Source: Streptomyces sp. TN58 (GTDB taxonomy: Bacteria; Actinomycetota; Actinomycetes; Streptomycetales; Streptomycetaceae). Taken from it: DNA of 64,000 nucleotides. Each line of letters starts with the position of its first letter. The first letter of the stretch is position 1. Where the stretch lies: the NCBI RefSeq assembly GCF_001941845.1, contig NZ_CP018870.1, positions 2,139,001-2,203,000 of the forward strand, in the 5' to 3' direction. Position numbers and translations under genes: made by a program. Of this stretch, positions 24,501-33,759 are shown in pieces. A model generated the notes under the pieces. The model was not told the origin of the DNA, searched no databases, and saw only the letters and a list, made by a program, of their open reading frames with translations.

Positions 24501-26893
24501 GCCAGGTCGATGGTGCGGTCGGCGGCGACGTCCTTGTTGCCGTCCTTGTCGATGACGAGGTAGCCGACCGAGGAGGCGCCGGGCTTGAGCTTGACGTACG
24601 CGAAGGCGCCGTAGGCGTCGCGGCCGGTGAAGCCGTGGCCGGCCGGCCACGGAGTGGCCTCGCCGTCCGCGATGTCGCCCCACGCGTACAGCCGCCAGTC
24701 GGTGTAGTCGCCGTCGGGCCGGTTGTAGTGGACGACGGCGTAGTCGCGCTGGGTGGCGGTGGGCGCCTCGACGGGCGGGGCCTGGCCCGCGACGGACGCG
24801 GCGAGGGCGCTCGCGGTACGGCCGGCGGAGTCGACGACGACGGCCTTGTAGCGCAGCGGGGTCCCGGCGGGCGCGGTGACGTGCTGGGTGACCTTGTAGG
24901 GGGCGTGGTCGGCGGAGCCGAGGACCTGCCACTTGTCGTTGCCGGTCTGCGCGGCGAAGACGACCCGGTTGAGGCCGCCGCCGGTGACGTCGGCGGACAG
25001 CTCGACGGTGCCGGAGGCGCCGGGGGCCGGGGCCTTCAGCGTCAGGGCGGGCTTGGCGGCGGGGGCGGCGAGGGGGGCGACGGCCTGGAGGACGACCGAG
25101 CCGAGGGCGGGGACGACGACGGTGAGCTTGCCCGCGGCGGAGGCGCGGATCAGGGCGGTGCCGCCGTACAGGGTGCGGTACTGGGCGCCGGCCGGGGCGT
25201 CGATCTCGACGGTGCGGGACTCGGCGCCGTTGTTGGCGGCGACCAGGTACTCGGTACGGGAGCGGGCGTCGGTGCGCGCGAAGGCGTAGACGCTGCCGTC
25301 GGAGAAGCGTTCGCTCTGGATGCCGTCGCGCAGGGCCGGGTGGGCCTTGGTCAGCTTCGAGAGAGCACTGATCTCCTTGTAGAGGGGGTGCTCCGTGTCG
25401 TAAGCGTCGCTCGCGTGCGTGCGCGCCGTTCCGAGCTGGTCGTCGTCCAGGTAGTCGGCGGTCTTCGACGCGAACAGCGGCTGGCGCGCGTCCTTGTCGC
25501 CGCCCGCGCCGGTGTAGCCCTGCTCGTCACCGGAGTAGACGACCGGGTTGCCGCGGGAGAGGAACATCAGCTCGTTGGCGAGCCGGTAGCGGGCCAGCAG
25601 TTCCTGCTCGGTCGCGTCCGGCCGGTCCTGCTTCAGGAAGGTCCCGAAGCGGCCCATGTCGTGGTTGCCGAGGAAGGTCACCTGCTCGTAGGCGTTGGCC
25701 TTGCCCGAGGTGTAGCGGTAGTCGTCGGCGAGGACGGAGCCCAGCCGGGAGGCCGCCGCGCCCTGGGAGGCGTACGCGCGGATCGCGTCCTGGAGCGGGA
25801 AGTCCAGGGTGGCGTCCAGGCGTCCGCGCGTCACGTACGGGGAGGTGACGGCGGTGTCGGCGGAGTAGACCTCGCCGAACATGAAGAAGTCCTCACGTCC
25901 GCGCTTGGCCGCGTAGTCGTCGAGGGCGGTCGCCCACTGGGTCCAGAACTCCGTGTTGACGTGCTTGACCGTGTCGATGCGGAAGCCGTCGATGTCGAAG
26001 TCCTTGACCCACTTCTGGTAGATCTTCTCCATTCCGCTGACGACCTCGGGACGTTCGGTCCACAGGTCGTCGAGGCCGAAGAAGTCGCCCTGCTCGGAGG
26101 ACTCTCCGGCGAAGGTGGAGTCGCCCCTGTTGTGGTACATCGTCGGGTCGTTGAGCCAGCCCGGCACCTTGAGGTTCTTCTTCGCGTCCGGGACGAACGG
26201 CGTCCTCGGGAAGGACTCCCCGTCGGTCTTCGGGAACTTCTTCTTCCCGTCGGCGTAGTCGCTGTCGTCGAACGGCACGCCGTCCTTCGTCAGGTAGGGG
26301 AACGCGCCCTTCGACAGGTACGAGTAGGAGGCCTGCCGGTAGTCCACGACGTCGGCGGTGTGGTTGGTGATGACATCGAAGAAGACCTTCATCCCCTTCG
26401 CGTGCGCCTTGTCGATCAGCCGCTCCAGGTCCGCGTTGGTGCCGAAGTGCGGGTCGACCTGGGTGAAGTCGGTGATCCAGTAGCCGTGGTAGCCGGCGGA
26501 GACGTCGTCCCCCTTGCCCTGCACGGGCTGGTTCTTGAAGATCGGCGCCATCCAGATGGCCGTGGTGCCGAGCCCCTTGATGTAGTCGAGCCGGTCGGTG
26601 AGCCCCTTGAGGTCGCCGCCCTGGTAGAAGCCCTTGTCGGTGGGGTCCAGGCCGGTATCCAGGCGGGAGCCGGTCAGTCCGCCCCGGTCGTTGCGCGGGT
26701 CACCGTTCGCGAACCGGTCCGGGAGCACGAAGTAGAACTGCTCGCGGGTCAGGTCGTTGCGGGCCGGTTCGGCGGCCAGTTTCGCGTCCGAGGGCGGCGC
26801 GGGCGCCTTGGCCTCGGCGGCCGAGGCGGGGAGGGCGGGCAGGAGCGTCACGGCCAGGGCGGCGGCGATCACTCCTGCGGCAGGGCGTATCAA
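21551..26893 (-). CDS. pulA: secreted amylopullulanase with two GH13 catalytic domains
   Basis: A 1780-residue secreted enzyme. Signal peptide about residues 1-27; first GH13 alpha-amylase domain with nucleophile D307 (GFRIDTVKH), acid/base E341 (FGEVYS) and D412 (GNHD); then a beta-sandwich spacer, two CBM41-like pullulan-binding repeats (HYNRPDGDYTDW and HHHRPDGAYDGW), a CBM48-like module, and a second GH13 pullulanase domain with YNWGYDP, D1387 (DGFRFDLMGHH), E1424 (YGEGWNFGE) and D1557 (AHDNET). It should cut both alpha-1,4 and alpha-1,6 links of starch and pullulan, like SCO2226 (recalled). TTG 26893 is chosen for AAGGAGA 7 nt upstream. It follows the amylase gene by 95 nt. Confidence 0.93.
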   Translation of the reverse strand: MIRPAAGVIAAALAVTLLPALPASAAEAKAPAPPSDAKLAAEPARNDLTREQFYFVLPDRFANGDPRNDRGGLTGSRLDTGLDPTDKGFYQGGDLKGLTDRLDYIKGLGTTAIWMAPIFKNQPVQGKGDDVSAGYHGYWITDFTQVDPHFGTNADLERLIDKAHAKGMKVFFDVITNHTADVVDYRQASYSYLSKGAFPYLTKDGVPFDDSDYADGKKKFPKTDGESFPRTPFVPDAKKNLKVPGWLNDPTMYHNRGDSTFAGESSEQGDFFGLDDLWTERPEVVSGMEKIYQKWVKDFDIDGFRIDTVKHVNTEFWTQWATALDDYAAKRGREDFFMFGEVYSADTAVTSPYVTRGRLDATLDFPLQDAIRAYASQGAAASRLGSVLADDYRYTSGKANAYEQVTFLGNHDMGRFGTFLKQDRPDATEQELLARYRLANELMFLSRGNPVVYSGDEQGYTGAGGDKDARQPLFASKTADYLDDDQLGTARTHASDAYDTEHPLYKEISALSKLTKAHPALRDGIQSERFSDGSVYAFARTDARSRTEYLVAANNGAESRTVEIDAPAGAQYRTLYGGTALIRASAAGKLTVVVPALGSVVLQAVAPLAAPAAKPALTLKAPAPGASGTVELSADVTGGGLNRVVFAAQTGNDKWQVLGSADHAPYKVTQHVTAPAGTPLRYKAVVVDSAGRTASALAASVAGQAPPVEAPTATQRDYAVVHYNRPDGDYTDWRLYAWGDIADGEATPWPAGHGFTGRDAYGAFAYVKLKPGASSVGYLVIDKDGNKDVAADRTIDLAKTGEIWLEQGKEPARTDRPAQPPQDQTKAVLHHHRPDGAYDGWGLHVWTGAATPTDWSKPLLPTRIDSYGAVYEVPLAAGATSLSYILHKGDEKDLPTDQSLDLKATGHEVWMLGGQEKYLLPQPAGSSAALDLTKSQAVWIDRDTVAWNAPATAASVQLLASRDGAVKAENGTLTGPAQWLRLGRTELTAAQKQKFPHLAAYTAYSVDPRDRDRVREALRGQLVASARAANGAVLAATGVQLAGVLDDLYATTAALGPVFKDGRPTLSVWAPTAQQVSLELDGRTVAMRRDDATGVWSVRGERSWTGKPYRYAVTVWAPSTRQVVRNLVTDPYSTALTADSTHSLAVDLADPKLAPPGWKQLRKPAAVPFTSAQIQELHIRDFSVADRTSGHPGQYLAFTDTGSAGMRHLRGLAGAGTSYVHLLPAFDIGTIPEKPADRTEPACDLTVYAPDSQEQQACVAAAAAKDSYNWGYDPLHYTVPEGSYASDPNGTARTVEFRRMVQSLNGAGLRTVMDVVYNHTVAAGQSDKSVLDRIVPGYYQRLLADGSVATSTCCANTAPENAMMGRLVVDSVVTWAKEYKVDGFRFDLMGHHPKANILAVRAALDALTPAKDGVDGKKIVLYGEGWNFGEIADDARFVQATQKNMAGTGIATFSDRARDAVRGGGPFDEDPRVQGFASGLFTAPNGSPANGTPAEQKARLLHDQDLIKVGLSGNLASYTFTDTSGRRVKGSEVDYNGAPAGYAAAPGDALAYSDAHDNETLADALTFKLPPATGNADKARMQVLAMATATLSQGPSLSQAGTDLLRSKSLDRNSYDSGDWFNAIQWDCRAGNGFGRGLPPAADNAPKWPYAKPLLTGPAPTCTDINATAAAHRDMLKIRTTEPEFALTTAQAVQSRLAFPLSGPQETPGVITMTLGDLVVVFNATPTAQPQRVTALAGTAYRLHPVQAAGSDATVKQSAYDARTGEFTVPARTVAVFTRR

Positions 26894-26988
26894 GGCGGGT
26901 CTCCTTGTGTACGTGTCGCAGGATTGAGGGCCGCCCGGCGGGCGGGGGCAGGAAGTGCCGGGCGGCCCTGGTCTGTGGGGCGGGCGGC

Positions 26989-28719
26989 TCAGCTGCGCCA
27001 GGTGTCGTTCAGCGTGACCTTGCCGCTCGCGGGGACGGTGGCCGTACGGTTGGCGCCGCTCTCCCAGGTGACGTTCCCGGAGGCGTCCTTGCGGACGTAC
27101 TTGTACGCGAAGGACGTGCCGGCCGGGAGGGTGGCGTCGAGCTTCCACACGGGGTAGGCGGCGGGGTCCAGCTTGAGGGCGGCGCCGGTGTTCCAGTTGC
27201 CGAGCTCGGCGCGGTCGCCGGTGACGTAGATGTTCTGTCCCGGCACGGTGGTGGCGTTGACGGCGAAGGAGGCGCCGGCGGGGCCGGACGGGGTGCCGGC
27301 GCAGGTCCGGGCGTTCACGTGCAGGGCGAGGGCGGTCCCGGCGCCGAGGGTGGCCGTGAACCGGCCGTCGGAGCCGACGGTGACGGTGCGCCCGCTCTGC
27401 ACGTCGCAGTAGTCGCCGGCGGAGAGGGAGGTCTGGAAGGTCCGGGTCAGGGCGGAGCCCTCGTGGTTGATCGCGACGTACGCCTTGGAGCCGCGTCCGA
27501 AGGCGATCTGGTCGCCGCCGTTGTCCCACCAGTTGCCGACGGCCTGGCCGCGGGCGGCGTTGCGGAAGCCGACCATGGAGGAGATCTCCCGCCAGGCGTG
27601 CTGGCACTTCCACCCGTCCGAGTAACAGGCGTTGACGGTGCCGCCGTTCGGCGGGCCGGCGTCCTTGTCCGTCCACTCGTAGCCGGAGTGCACGTCGGGG
27701 GAACCGTAGGGCCAGGCCAGCGTGAAGACGGTGGCGAGGGTGTAGGCGGAGCCGTCCTTGTAGGACAGCGTGTCCCCGACGCGTTCGGTGTCGTGGTTGT
27801 CGACGAAGACGCCGCTCCGGGCGGAGGGCATGTACCCCCAGGCCTCGCCGAAGTTCTTCAGGTAGGCCAGGTTCTCGCTCTGGAAGACCCGCTTGAGGTC
27901 CCGTGCGTGGCGGAACTCCTGCACGTCGCCGCTGCCGAGGTATTCGCTCGGCTGGACGGCTTCCCCGGCGCCGTGGATGGCCTCCAGCTTCCAGTAGACC
28001 CCCGGGTTCGTCAGCCGGGACTTGATGTCGGCGAGGTCGGCGGCGGGCATGTGCTTGGCGGCGTCGATGCGGAAGCCGTCGACGCCCAGCGACAGCAGGT
28101 CGTTGAGGTATCCGGCGATCCGGCCCCGCACGTGCTCCTCGCCCGTGTCCAGGTCCGCGAGCTGCACGAGCTCGCAGTTCTGGACGTTGCCGCGGTCCTG
28201 GTAGTTGGAGATCGTCGCCCGGCAGTCGTCGAGGTCGGCGCCGGAGTAGATCCCCGGGTAGTTGTACTTCGTGTACGAACTCCCGCCCGTGCCGGTGTGG
28301 GTGGCGCCCGCGTCCGCGGGGCCCGCCATGTGGTTGACGACGGAGTCGACGACGACCTTGACGCCCGCGGCGTGGCAGGTGTCGACCATGGACTTGAAGG
28401 CCGTACGGTCGCCCAGCCGCCCGGCGATCTTGTAGCTGACGGGCTGGTACGAGGTCCACCACTGGCTGCCCTGCACGTGCTCCTGTGGGGGCGACACCTG
28501 GACGTACCCGTATCCGGCGGGGCCGAGGCTGTCGGTGCAGGCCTTGGCCACCGAGGCGAAGCGCCACTCGAAGAGAACGGCCGTCACGTCCTTGTCGCCG
28601 GGGGGCGTGGCGGCGGCCTGCGGCGCGACGGCGGTGAGCGCGGCGGCGAGTGCGGTGGTGGCGGCAAGTGCGGTGGCGGTACTGAAAAGGGTTGCAGCTC
28701 TGACGGCTCCGGCAGGCAT
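26989..28719 (-). CDS. secreted alpha-amylase with C-terminal starch-binding domain
   Basis: A 576-residue enzyme: signal peptide about residues 1-37, GH13 domain with D219 ([10 protein letters not shown]), E246 (LEAIHGAGE) and D310 (DNHDTER), then a CBM20 starch-binding domain (about residues 482-576, [16 protein letters not shown] and [17 protein letters not shown]). It hydrolyses alpha-1,4 links of starch outside the cell. AGGAGG precedes ATG 28719. A LacI-type operator (28781-28810) sits in its promoter region, and the amylopullulanase gene follows, probably in the same transcript. Confidence 0.95.
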   Translation of the reverse strand: MPAGAVRAATLFSTATALAATTALAAALTAVAPQAAATPPGDKDVTAVLFEWRFASVAKACTDSLGPAGYGYVQVSPPQEHVQGSQWWTSYQPVSYKIAGRLGDRTAFKSMVDTCHAAGVKVVVDSVVNHMAGPADAGATHTGTGGSSYTKYNYPGIYSGADLDDCRATISNYQDRGNVQNCELVQLADLDTGEEHVRGRIAGYLNDLLSLGVDGFRIDAAKHMPAADLADIKSRLTNPGVYWKLEAIHGAGEAVQPSEYLGSGDVQEFRHARDLKRVFQSENLAYLKNFGEAWGYMPSARSGVFVDNHDTERVGDTLSYKDGSAYTLATVFTLAWPYGSPDVHSGYEWTDKDAGPPNGGTVNACYSDGWKCQHAWREISSMVGFRNAARGQAVGNWWDNGGDQIAFGRGSKAYVAINHEGSALTRTFQTSLSAGDYCDVQSGRTVTVGSDGRFTATLGAGTALALHVNARTCAGTPSGPAGASFAVNATTVPGQNIYVTGDRAELGNWNTGAALKLDPAAYPVWKLDATLPAGTSFAYKYVRKDASGNVTWESGANRTATVPASGKVTLNDTWRS

Positions 28720-28780
28720 GCGGGGTCCTCCTGGGGGGAGAGGTGGGGATTGCAGCGACGGTAGGTGCCAGGTAGGAGGC

Positions 28781-28810
28781 CTGCAAGAGTTTGCGCAAGA
28801 GATTGCAGAA
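28781..28810 (-). promoter_or_regulatory. MalR-type operator before alpha-amylase
   Basis: On the minus strand CTCTTGC occurs twice, 12 bases apart, within a run that includes CTTGCGCAAACT. That 12-mer recurs exactly at the malE operator (37033-37044). Direct CTTGC repeats of this kind are known from Streptomyces alpha-amylase promoters controlled by MalR/Reg1. The site is 62-91 nt before the amylase start. Confidence 0.7.
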
Positions 28811-29050
28811 TTGTTTCCGAGGTGTGTCCCGCCTGACGGCGCCCCGACTGGCCTCTACGGGGCGCGAGTTCACCGCTCAGAGGGCCTTGGGGGCCGATGC
28901 TCGCCGATTATGGGATATCAATTCCTGCTAAATGCTGCCGAGATGGGCGAAAGGAGTGGGTTTACCGGGCCTGCCCGGCGCGCTGCGGCGGCAGCCCGAC
29001 GACCGGCGATATGCCTGGGGCACACGGGGCGTCGCAGGAGGGCTGAAACG

Positions 29051-31000
29051 ATGGTCGGACGACGGAACTTCCTCATGGCCGGAGCGTTCGGGGGTGCGGC
29101 CGCGCTCTCACCCGGCGGCCCGCAGGCTCTCGCCGCCACGGGCCCGGACCCCAGACCGAAACCCGCGCCCGGCGGCCACGGCCACGGCCGTCGGGGGAAC
29201 CCAGGGGACACCCCCATCCCGAGGACGCCCCCGCTGGAGAAGTACGTGGACGCGCTGCCGACTCCGGTGACGGCCGTCCCGGACCCGTCGGTCTACCCGG
29301 GAGCCGACTACTACGAGCTCACGATGCGGCCGGGCTCGTGGCGCTTCCACCGCGACCTCGGCCCCGCGGACGTATGGGGCTACTGGGCCACCGACCCGCA
29401 CAGCCCCCGCAGGCCGATCGGCATGGGCTATCTCGGGCCGACCATCAGCGTCGCCAAGGACCACCCGACGGTCGTCAAGTACCGCAACCACCTCCCGACC
29501 ACCCACCTGTTCCAGTTCGTGATCGACGCCATCCGCAACGGGGACCCCCAGCTCACCCCGACTCCCCCGCCTCCCTACCAGCCGATGCTGCCCTTCCCCG
29601 ACAACGTCAACGTGTGGAACGTCGTGCACCAGCACGGCGGTCTCACCGCACCGCAGTCCGACGGCATGCCCCTGCACTCGTTCAGCCCGGACGGCATCCA
29701 CGCCGAGTCCTACACCACGCTGGACCCGGACCGGGTCAAGCCCAACGAGGCGATCTGCGCCTACACCAACCGTGAGCGCTCGTCCCTGCTCTGGTACCAC
29801 GACCACGGCATGGGGATGACGAGCCTGAACGTCTACGCGGGACTGGCCGGCCTCTGGGTGGTCAACGACCCCGCCGACCAGGAGCTCAACCTGCCGCGCG
29901 GCGAGTACGAGGTCCCCCTGATCCTGCAGGACCGCACCTTCCACCCGGACGGGTCCCTCGCCTACACCATGACCTTGCAGGAGGGCGAGGACACCCCGGT
30001 CGTCAACGGGAAGGCGTACCCGTACCTGGAGGTCGAGCCGCGCCGCTACCGGCTGCGCCTCCTCAACGCCTCCAACGAGCGTTTCTGGCGACTGCGGTTC
30101 GCCGTGCCGGAGAGCCTGGCGACCCAGCCGTCACTGCCGTTCTGGCTGATCGGCACGGACGGCGGCTTCCGCCCGCCTCTGCAGATGCTGAACTTCCTCA
30201 TCGGGCCGGCCGAGCGGTACGACCTGATCGTCGACTTCGGGCAGGTCCCGCCGGGCACCGACGTCACCCTGACGAACTACCACGCGCCCGTGCACTACCC
30301 CGGCGTCCCCGGGGCGGGACCGCAGATCTCGGAGATCATGCAGTTCAAGGTCGCCAAGCGCCCGACGGGGGGCGTGGACCGGACCACACCGCCCGCGTCC
30401 CTCAGGCTGCCGGCGGTCGCGCCCGTCGCGGTGAAGCCGGAGACCCGCCGCCGCCAGTGGGTCGTCTACCAGCACAAGCTCTTCGGGACGATGACGTTCA
30501 ACGCGGTGCCGTTCATGGAGCCGTCCGCGGACTTCGTCGAGGCCGGGTCGACGGAGGTCTGGGAGTACGTCAACCCCAACCACGACGCCCATCCGATGCA
30601 CGTCCACCTCGTCAACTTCCAGGTGCTGAACCGGCAGCCCATCAACGCTGCCGCCTATCAGGCGGACTACGAGAAGTGGATCGACGGCGGCCGCAAGCCG
30701 GCGGACCTCCCGGTCCTGGACAGGTACCTCACCGGTCCGCCGATCCCGCCGGAACCGGACGAGGCGCACTCCGACAAGGACACGGTCAAGTCCTATCCCG
30801 AGACCGTCACCAGGATCATCTGCCGCGAGTTCACCCCGCCCACGGACACCATCGCGTCGATCCCGGACAGCGGCACCGCATACCCGGCCACGTACGTCCA
30901 CCACTGCCACCTGCTGGAGCACGAGGACGACGACCTGATGCGGCCCTGGACGATCGTCGCCCCGGGCACCGAGCCGGCCGCCGGGGGCGGCGGCCACTGA
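29051..31000 (+). CDS. multicopper oxidase (phenoxazinone synthase/bilirubin oxidase-like)
   Basis: A 649-residue oxidase. The start MVGRRNFLMAGAF is a twin-arginine signal, so it is exported folded. All four copper motifs are present: HQHGG, WYHDHGMG, HPMHVHLV and HHCHLLEHEDDDLM (T1 Cys about residue 619, with axial Met). It would oxidise phenols, bilirubin-like compounds or metals while reducing O2 to water. AGGAGGG precedes ATG 29051. The 331-bp gap upstream holds this promoter and that of the divergent amylase. No metabolic link to the starch genes is evident. Confidence 0.93.
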   Translation: MVGRRNFLMAGAFGGAAALSPGGPQALAATGPDPRPKPAPGGHGHGRRGNPGDTPIPRTPPLEKYVDALPTPVTAVPDPSVYPGADYYELTMRPGSWRFHRDLGPADVWGYWATDPHSPRRPIGMGYLGPTISVAKDHPTVVKYRNHLPTTHLFQFVIDAIRNGDPQLTPTPPPPYQPMLPFPDNVNVWNVVHQHGGLTAPQSDGMPLHSFSPDGIHAESYTTLDPDRVKPNEAICAYTNRERSSLLWYHDHGMGMTSLNVYAGLAGLWVVNDPADQELNLPRGEYEVPLILQDRTFHPDGSLAYTMTLQEGEDTPVVNGKAYPYLEVEPRRYRLRLLNASNERFWRLRFAVPESLATQPSLPFWLIGTDGGFRPPLQMLNFLIGPAERYDLIVDFGQVPPGTDVTLTNYHAPVHYPGVPGAGPQISEIMQFKVAKRPTGGVDRTTPPASLRLPAVAPVAVKPETRRRQWVVYQHKLFGTMTFNAVPFMEPSADFVEAGSTEVWEYVNPNHDAHPMHVHLVNFQVLNRQPINAAAYQADYEKWIDGGRKPADLPVLDRYLTGPPIPPEPDEAHSDKDTVKSYPETVTRIICREFTPPTDTIASIPDSGTAYPATYVHHCHLLEHEDDDLMRPWTIVAPGTEPAAGGGGH

Positions 31001-31018
31001 GCGGGCGGGGGGGCGGGT

Positions 31019-31052
31019 CGGGGCGGCCGTATCCAGCGCCCGTACCGCCCCG
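31019..31052. terminator. candidate terminator between convergent genes
   Basis: CGGGGCGG (31019-31026) pairs with CCGCCCCG (31045-31052) between the oxidase and LacI gene stops. The loop is 18 nt, so it is weaker than others here. Confidence 0.4.
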
Positions 31053-31057
31053 CCCCC

Positions 31058-32062
31058 CTACCCCGGTACCTGGCCCGTCGAGCCGCGCACCACCAGTTCC
31101 GGCTGGAAGACGTACTCGGTGCGCTGGACCGGGGTTCCGGAGACCGCCTCCAGCAGGGCGCCGACCGCGGCCGTCGCCATCGCCCGTACCGGCTGGCGGA
31201 CCGTGGTCAGCGGCGGGTCGGTGAAGGCGATCAGCGGCGAGTCGTCGAAGCCGACCACCGACACGTCCTGCGGCACCCGCAGGCCCCGCTCGCGCACGGC
31301 CCTTATCACCCCGAGCGCCATCGGGTCGCTGCCGCACACGATGCCCGTGCAGCCGCGGTCCAGGAGCGCGCCGCCCGCGGCGTGCCCGCCCTCGACGGTG
31401 AAGAGGGTGCGCTGGATCCGCCCCTCGGCCTCCGCGTCCGGGACCACGCCGCGGAAACCCTGCTCCTTGCGGGCCGAGGGCACGTAGCGGGTCGGGCCGA
31501 TGGCCAGTCCGATCCGTTCGTGCCCGAGGTCCTGGAGGTGCCGTACGGCCATCTCGGCGGCCGCGCGGTCGTCCGGGGAGATGAAGGGGGCGTTCACGTG
31601 CTCGTTGAAGCCGTTGATCATCACGAACGGCAGGCCGCGGGAGGCGAGGCGCTGGTAGCGGGCGGGGTCGGCGTGGGCGTCCGCGTGCAGCCCCGACAGG
31701 AAGACGATGCCGGTGACGCCCCGCTCCTCCAGCTGTTCCACCAGCTCGTCCTCGGTGGCCCCGCCCGGCGTCTGGGTGCACAGCACGGGGGTGTAGCCGT
31801 GCCCGGCCAGGGCCTGTTCGATGACCTGGGCGAACGCCGGGAAGATCGGGTTGGTCAGCTCGGGAATGAGCAGGCCGACCAGCCCGTTGCTGCGGCGCTT
31901 GAGCCGGACGGGCCGCTCGTAGCCGAGCAGGTCCATCGCGGCCACCACCTTGTGCCGGGTGCCGGCCGCGACGCCCGCCTTGCCGTTGAGCACACGGCTG
32001 ACCGTCGCCTCGCTGACCTGGGCCTGCGCGGCGATGTCCGTCAGCCGGAGAGGGGAGGTCAC
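31058..32062 (-). CDS. LacI-family regulator, MalR paralogue
   Basis: A 334-residue repressor with N-terminal DNA-binding helices (LTDIAAQAQVSEATVSRVLN) and a sugar-binding periplasmic-protein-like domain. It is close to the MalR at 39410-40450 along its whole length (both share VSVVGFDDSPLIAFTDPPLT and the PELVVRGST tail). GTG 32062 overlaps the aglA stop by GTGA, so it is the last gene of malE-malF-malG-aglA-lacI. It is probably a second maltose-type repressor; effector and targets need testing. Confidence 0.9.
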   Translation of the reverse strand: MTSPLRLTDIAAQAQVSEATVSRVLNGKAGVAAGTRHKVVAAMDLLGYERPVRLKRRSNGLVGLLIPELTNPIFPAFAQVIEQALAGHGYTPVLCTQTPGGATEDELVEQLEERGVTGIVFLSGLHADAHADPARYQRLASRGLPFVMINGFNEHVNAPFISPDDRAAAEMAVRHLQDLGHERIGLAIGPTRYVPSARKEQGFRGVVPDAEAEGRIQRTLFTVEGGHAAGGALLDRGCTGIVCGSDPMALGVIRAVRERGLRVPQDVSVVGFDDSPLIAFTDPPLTTVRQPVRAMATAAVGALLEAVSGTPVQRTEYVFQPELVVRGSTGQVPG

Positions 32063-33708
32063 CCCGACGTCACCTGCCACCACACCGTGGTGTCGGCCGG
32101 CAGCACGCCGTCCTCGACCGTCGCGCCACTGGACAGCAGGACCTCGCCGGTGACGGGGAACCGCACCGCCGTGCCGGTCGTGTTGGCCGCGCAGAGGAAG
32201 TCCCCGCGGCGGAAGACCAGCACGCCCGCGGGGGCGTCCTGCCAGTCCACCGACTCGCCCTCGCCCAGGTCCGGGCGCTCGCGGCGCAGCCGCAGCGCGG
32301 CCCGGTACAGCTCCAGGGTGGAGGACGGGTCGCCGGTCTGCGCCTCCACGCTCAGCCCCGCCCAGGAGGCCGGCTGCGGGAGCCAGCTGCCGCCGGTGCC
32401 GAAACCGTACGGGGCCTGCGTACCCGACCACGGGATGGGGACGCGGCAGCCGTCGCGGAAGCCGTCCTGGCCGGCCGCGCGGAAGAACGACGGGTCCTGG
32501 CGGACCTCGTCCGGCAGGTCGGTGACGTCGGGCAGGCCGAGCTCCTCGCCCTGGTAGACGTACGCCGAACCGGGCAGCGCCAGCATCAGCAGGGTCGCCG
32601 CGCGGGCCCGCCGCAGACCGAGCTCGCGGTCGCCCGGCTCGCGCAGCTGGGTGCCGAGGCCGGCGGGGTTGGCGTAGCGGGTGGCGTGGCGGGTGACGTC
32701 GTGGTTGGACAGCACCCAGGTGGTGGGGGCGCCGACCGGGCGCATCGCGGTCAGCGAGCCGTCGATGACCTCGCGCAGCGCGTCCGCGTGCCAGTCGGCC
32801 GTCAGGTACTGGAAGTTGAAGGCCTGGTGCATCTCGTCGGGGCGCACGTAGCGGGCGGTGCGCTCGACGGTGGGGGTCCAGGCCTCGGCGACGAGGACGC
32901 GGTCGCCTTCGTACTCGTCGAGGATCCGGCGCCAGGAGCGGTAGATCTCGTGGACGCCGTCCTGGTCGAAGAAGGGCATGACGTCGTTGCCGAGCAGCTT
33001 GAGCTGGTCCTTGGCGCCGAGGTCCGGCAGGCCGGGGGCCTTGACCAGGCCGTGTGCCACGTCGACGCGGAAGCCGTCGGCGCCGAGGTCGAGCCAGAAC
33101 CGCAGGATGGAGCGGAACTCGTCCTGGACGGCGGGGTGCTCCCAGTTGAAGTCGGGCTGCTCGGGGGCGAAGAGGTGCAGGTACCACTCGCCGTCCGCGA
33201 CCCGGGTCCAGGCGGGCCCGCCGAAGATCGACTCCCAGTCGTTGGGCGGCAGTTCGCCGTTCTCGCCCTTGCCGGGACGGAAGTGGAACCGCTCCCGCAG
33301 CCGGGAACCGGAGCCTTCGCGCAGTGCCTGCTTGAACCATTCGTGCTGGTCGGAGCAGTGGTTCGGGACGAGGTCGACGATGATCCGCAGACCCAGGCCG
33401 TGGGCTTCGCGGATCAGGGCGTCGGCGTCGTGCAGGGTGCCGAACATGGGGTCGATGGCCCGGTAGTCGGCGACGTCGTAGCCGGCGTCGGCCTGCGGGG
33501 AGGCGTAGAAGGGGCTGAGCCAGACGGCGTCGACGCCCAGCTCCTTCAGGTAGGGCAGGCGGCTGCGGATGCCTTCGAGGTCCCCCATGCCGTCCCCGTT
33601 GGAGTCGGCGAAGCTGCGCGGATAGACCTGGTAGATCACCGCGTCTCTCCACCAGCCGGGCGTGGTGCCGGTGGCGGTGGGAAGTGCGTCGGCGAGGTGC
33701 TGGGTCAT
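32059..33708 (-). CDS. aglA: cytoplasmic alpha-glucosidase
   Basis: A 549-residue GH13 enzyme with no signal peptide. Catalytic residues are D216 (GFRVDVAHG), E275 (LVAEAW) and D337 (SNHDVTRH). It splits imported maltose and maltodextrins to glucose. Position downstream of malEFG and the sequence match S. coelicolor AglA (recalled). The gap to malG is 51 nt; the 3' end overlaps the lacI start. A second copy, enlarged by an insertion, lies at 37171-39285. Confidence 0.92.
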   Translation of the reverse strand: MTQHLADALPTATGTTPGWWRDAVIYQVYPRSFADSNGDGMGDLEGIRSRLPYLKELGVDAVWLSPFYASPQADAGYDVADYRAIDPMFGTLHDADALIREAHGLGLRIIVDLVPNHCSDQHEWFKQALREGSGSRLRERFHFRPGKGENGELPPNDWESIFGGPAWTRVADGEWYLHLFAPEQPDFNWEHPAVQDEFRSILRFWLDLGADGFRVDVAHGLVKAPGLPDLGAKDQLKLLGNDVMPFFDQDGVHEIYRSWRRILDEYEGDRVLVAEAWTPTVERTARYVRPDEMHQAFNFQYLTADWHADALREVIDGSLTAMRPVGAPTTWVLSNHDVTRHATRYANPAGLGTQLREPGDRELGLRRARAATLLMLALPGSAYVYQGEELGLPDVTDLPDEVRQDPSFFRAAGQDGFRDGCRVPIPWSGTQAPYGFGTGGSWLPQPASWAGLSVEAQTGDPSSTLELYRAALRLRRERPDLGEGESVDWQDAPAGVLVFRRGDFLCAANTTGTAVRFPVTGEVLLSSGATVEDGVLPADTTVWWQVTSG

Positions 33709-33759
33709 GTCGTCCTTGAAGAAGTCGGGCCGGGGGGTGGAACGGGCAGGCTCGGGTGG

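Noticed and set aside
22718..27157. Antisense frame of about 1480 codons opposite the amylopullulanase
   Set aside because: Gly/Val/Arg-rich composition typical of high-GC shadow frames, no domain, and the minus-strand gene is fully explained.
21551..28873. Single reading frame of over 2400 codons across both amylase genes
   Set aside because: The upstream part is a shadow of the alpha-amylase gene in another frame. The real amylopullulanase starts at TTG 26893 with its own ribosome site and signal peptide.
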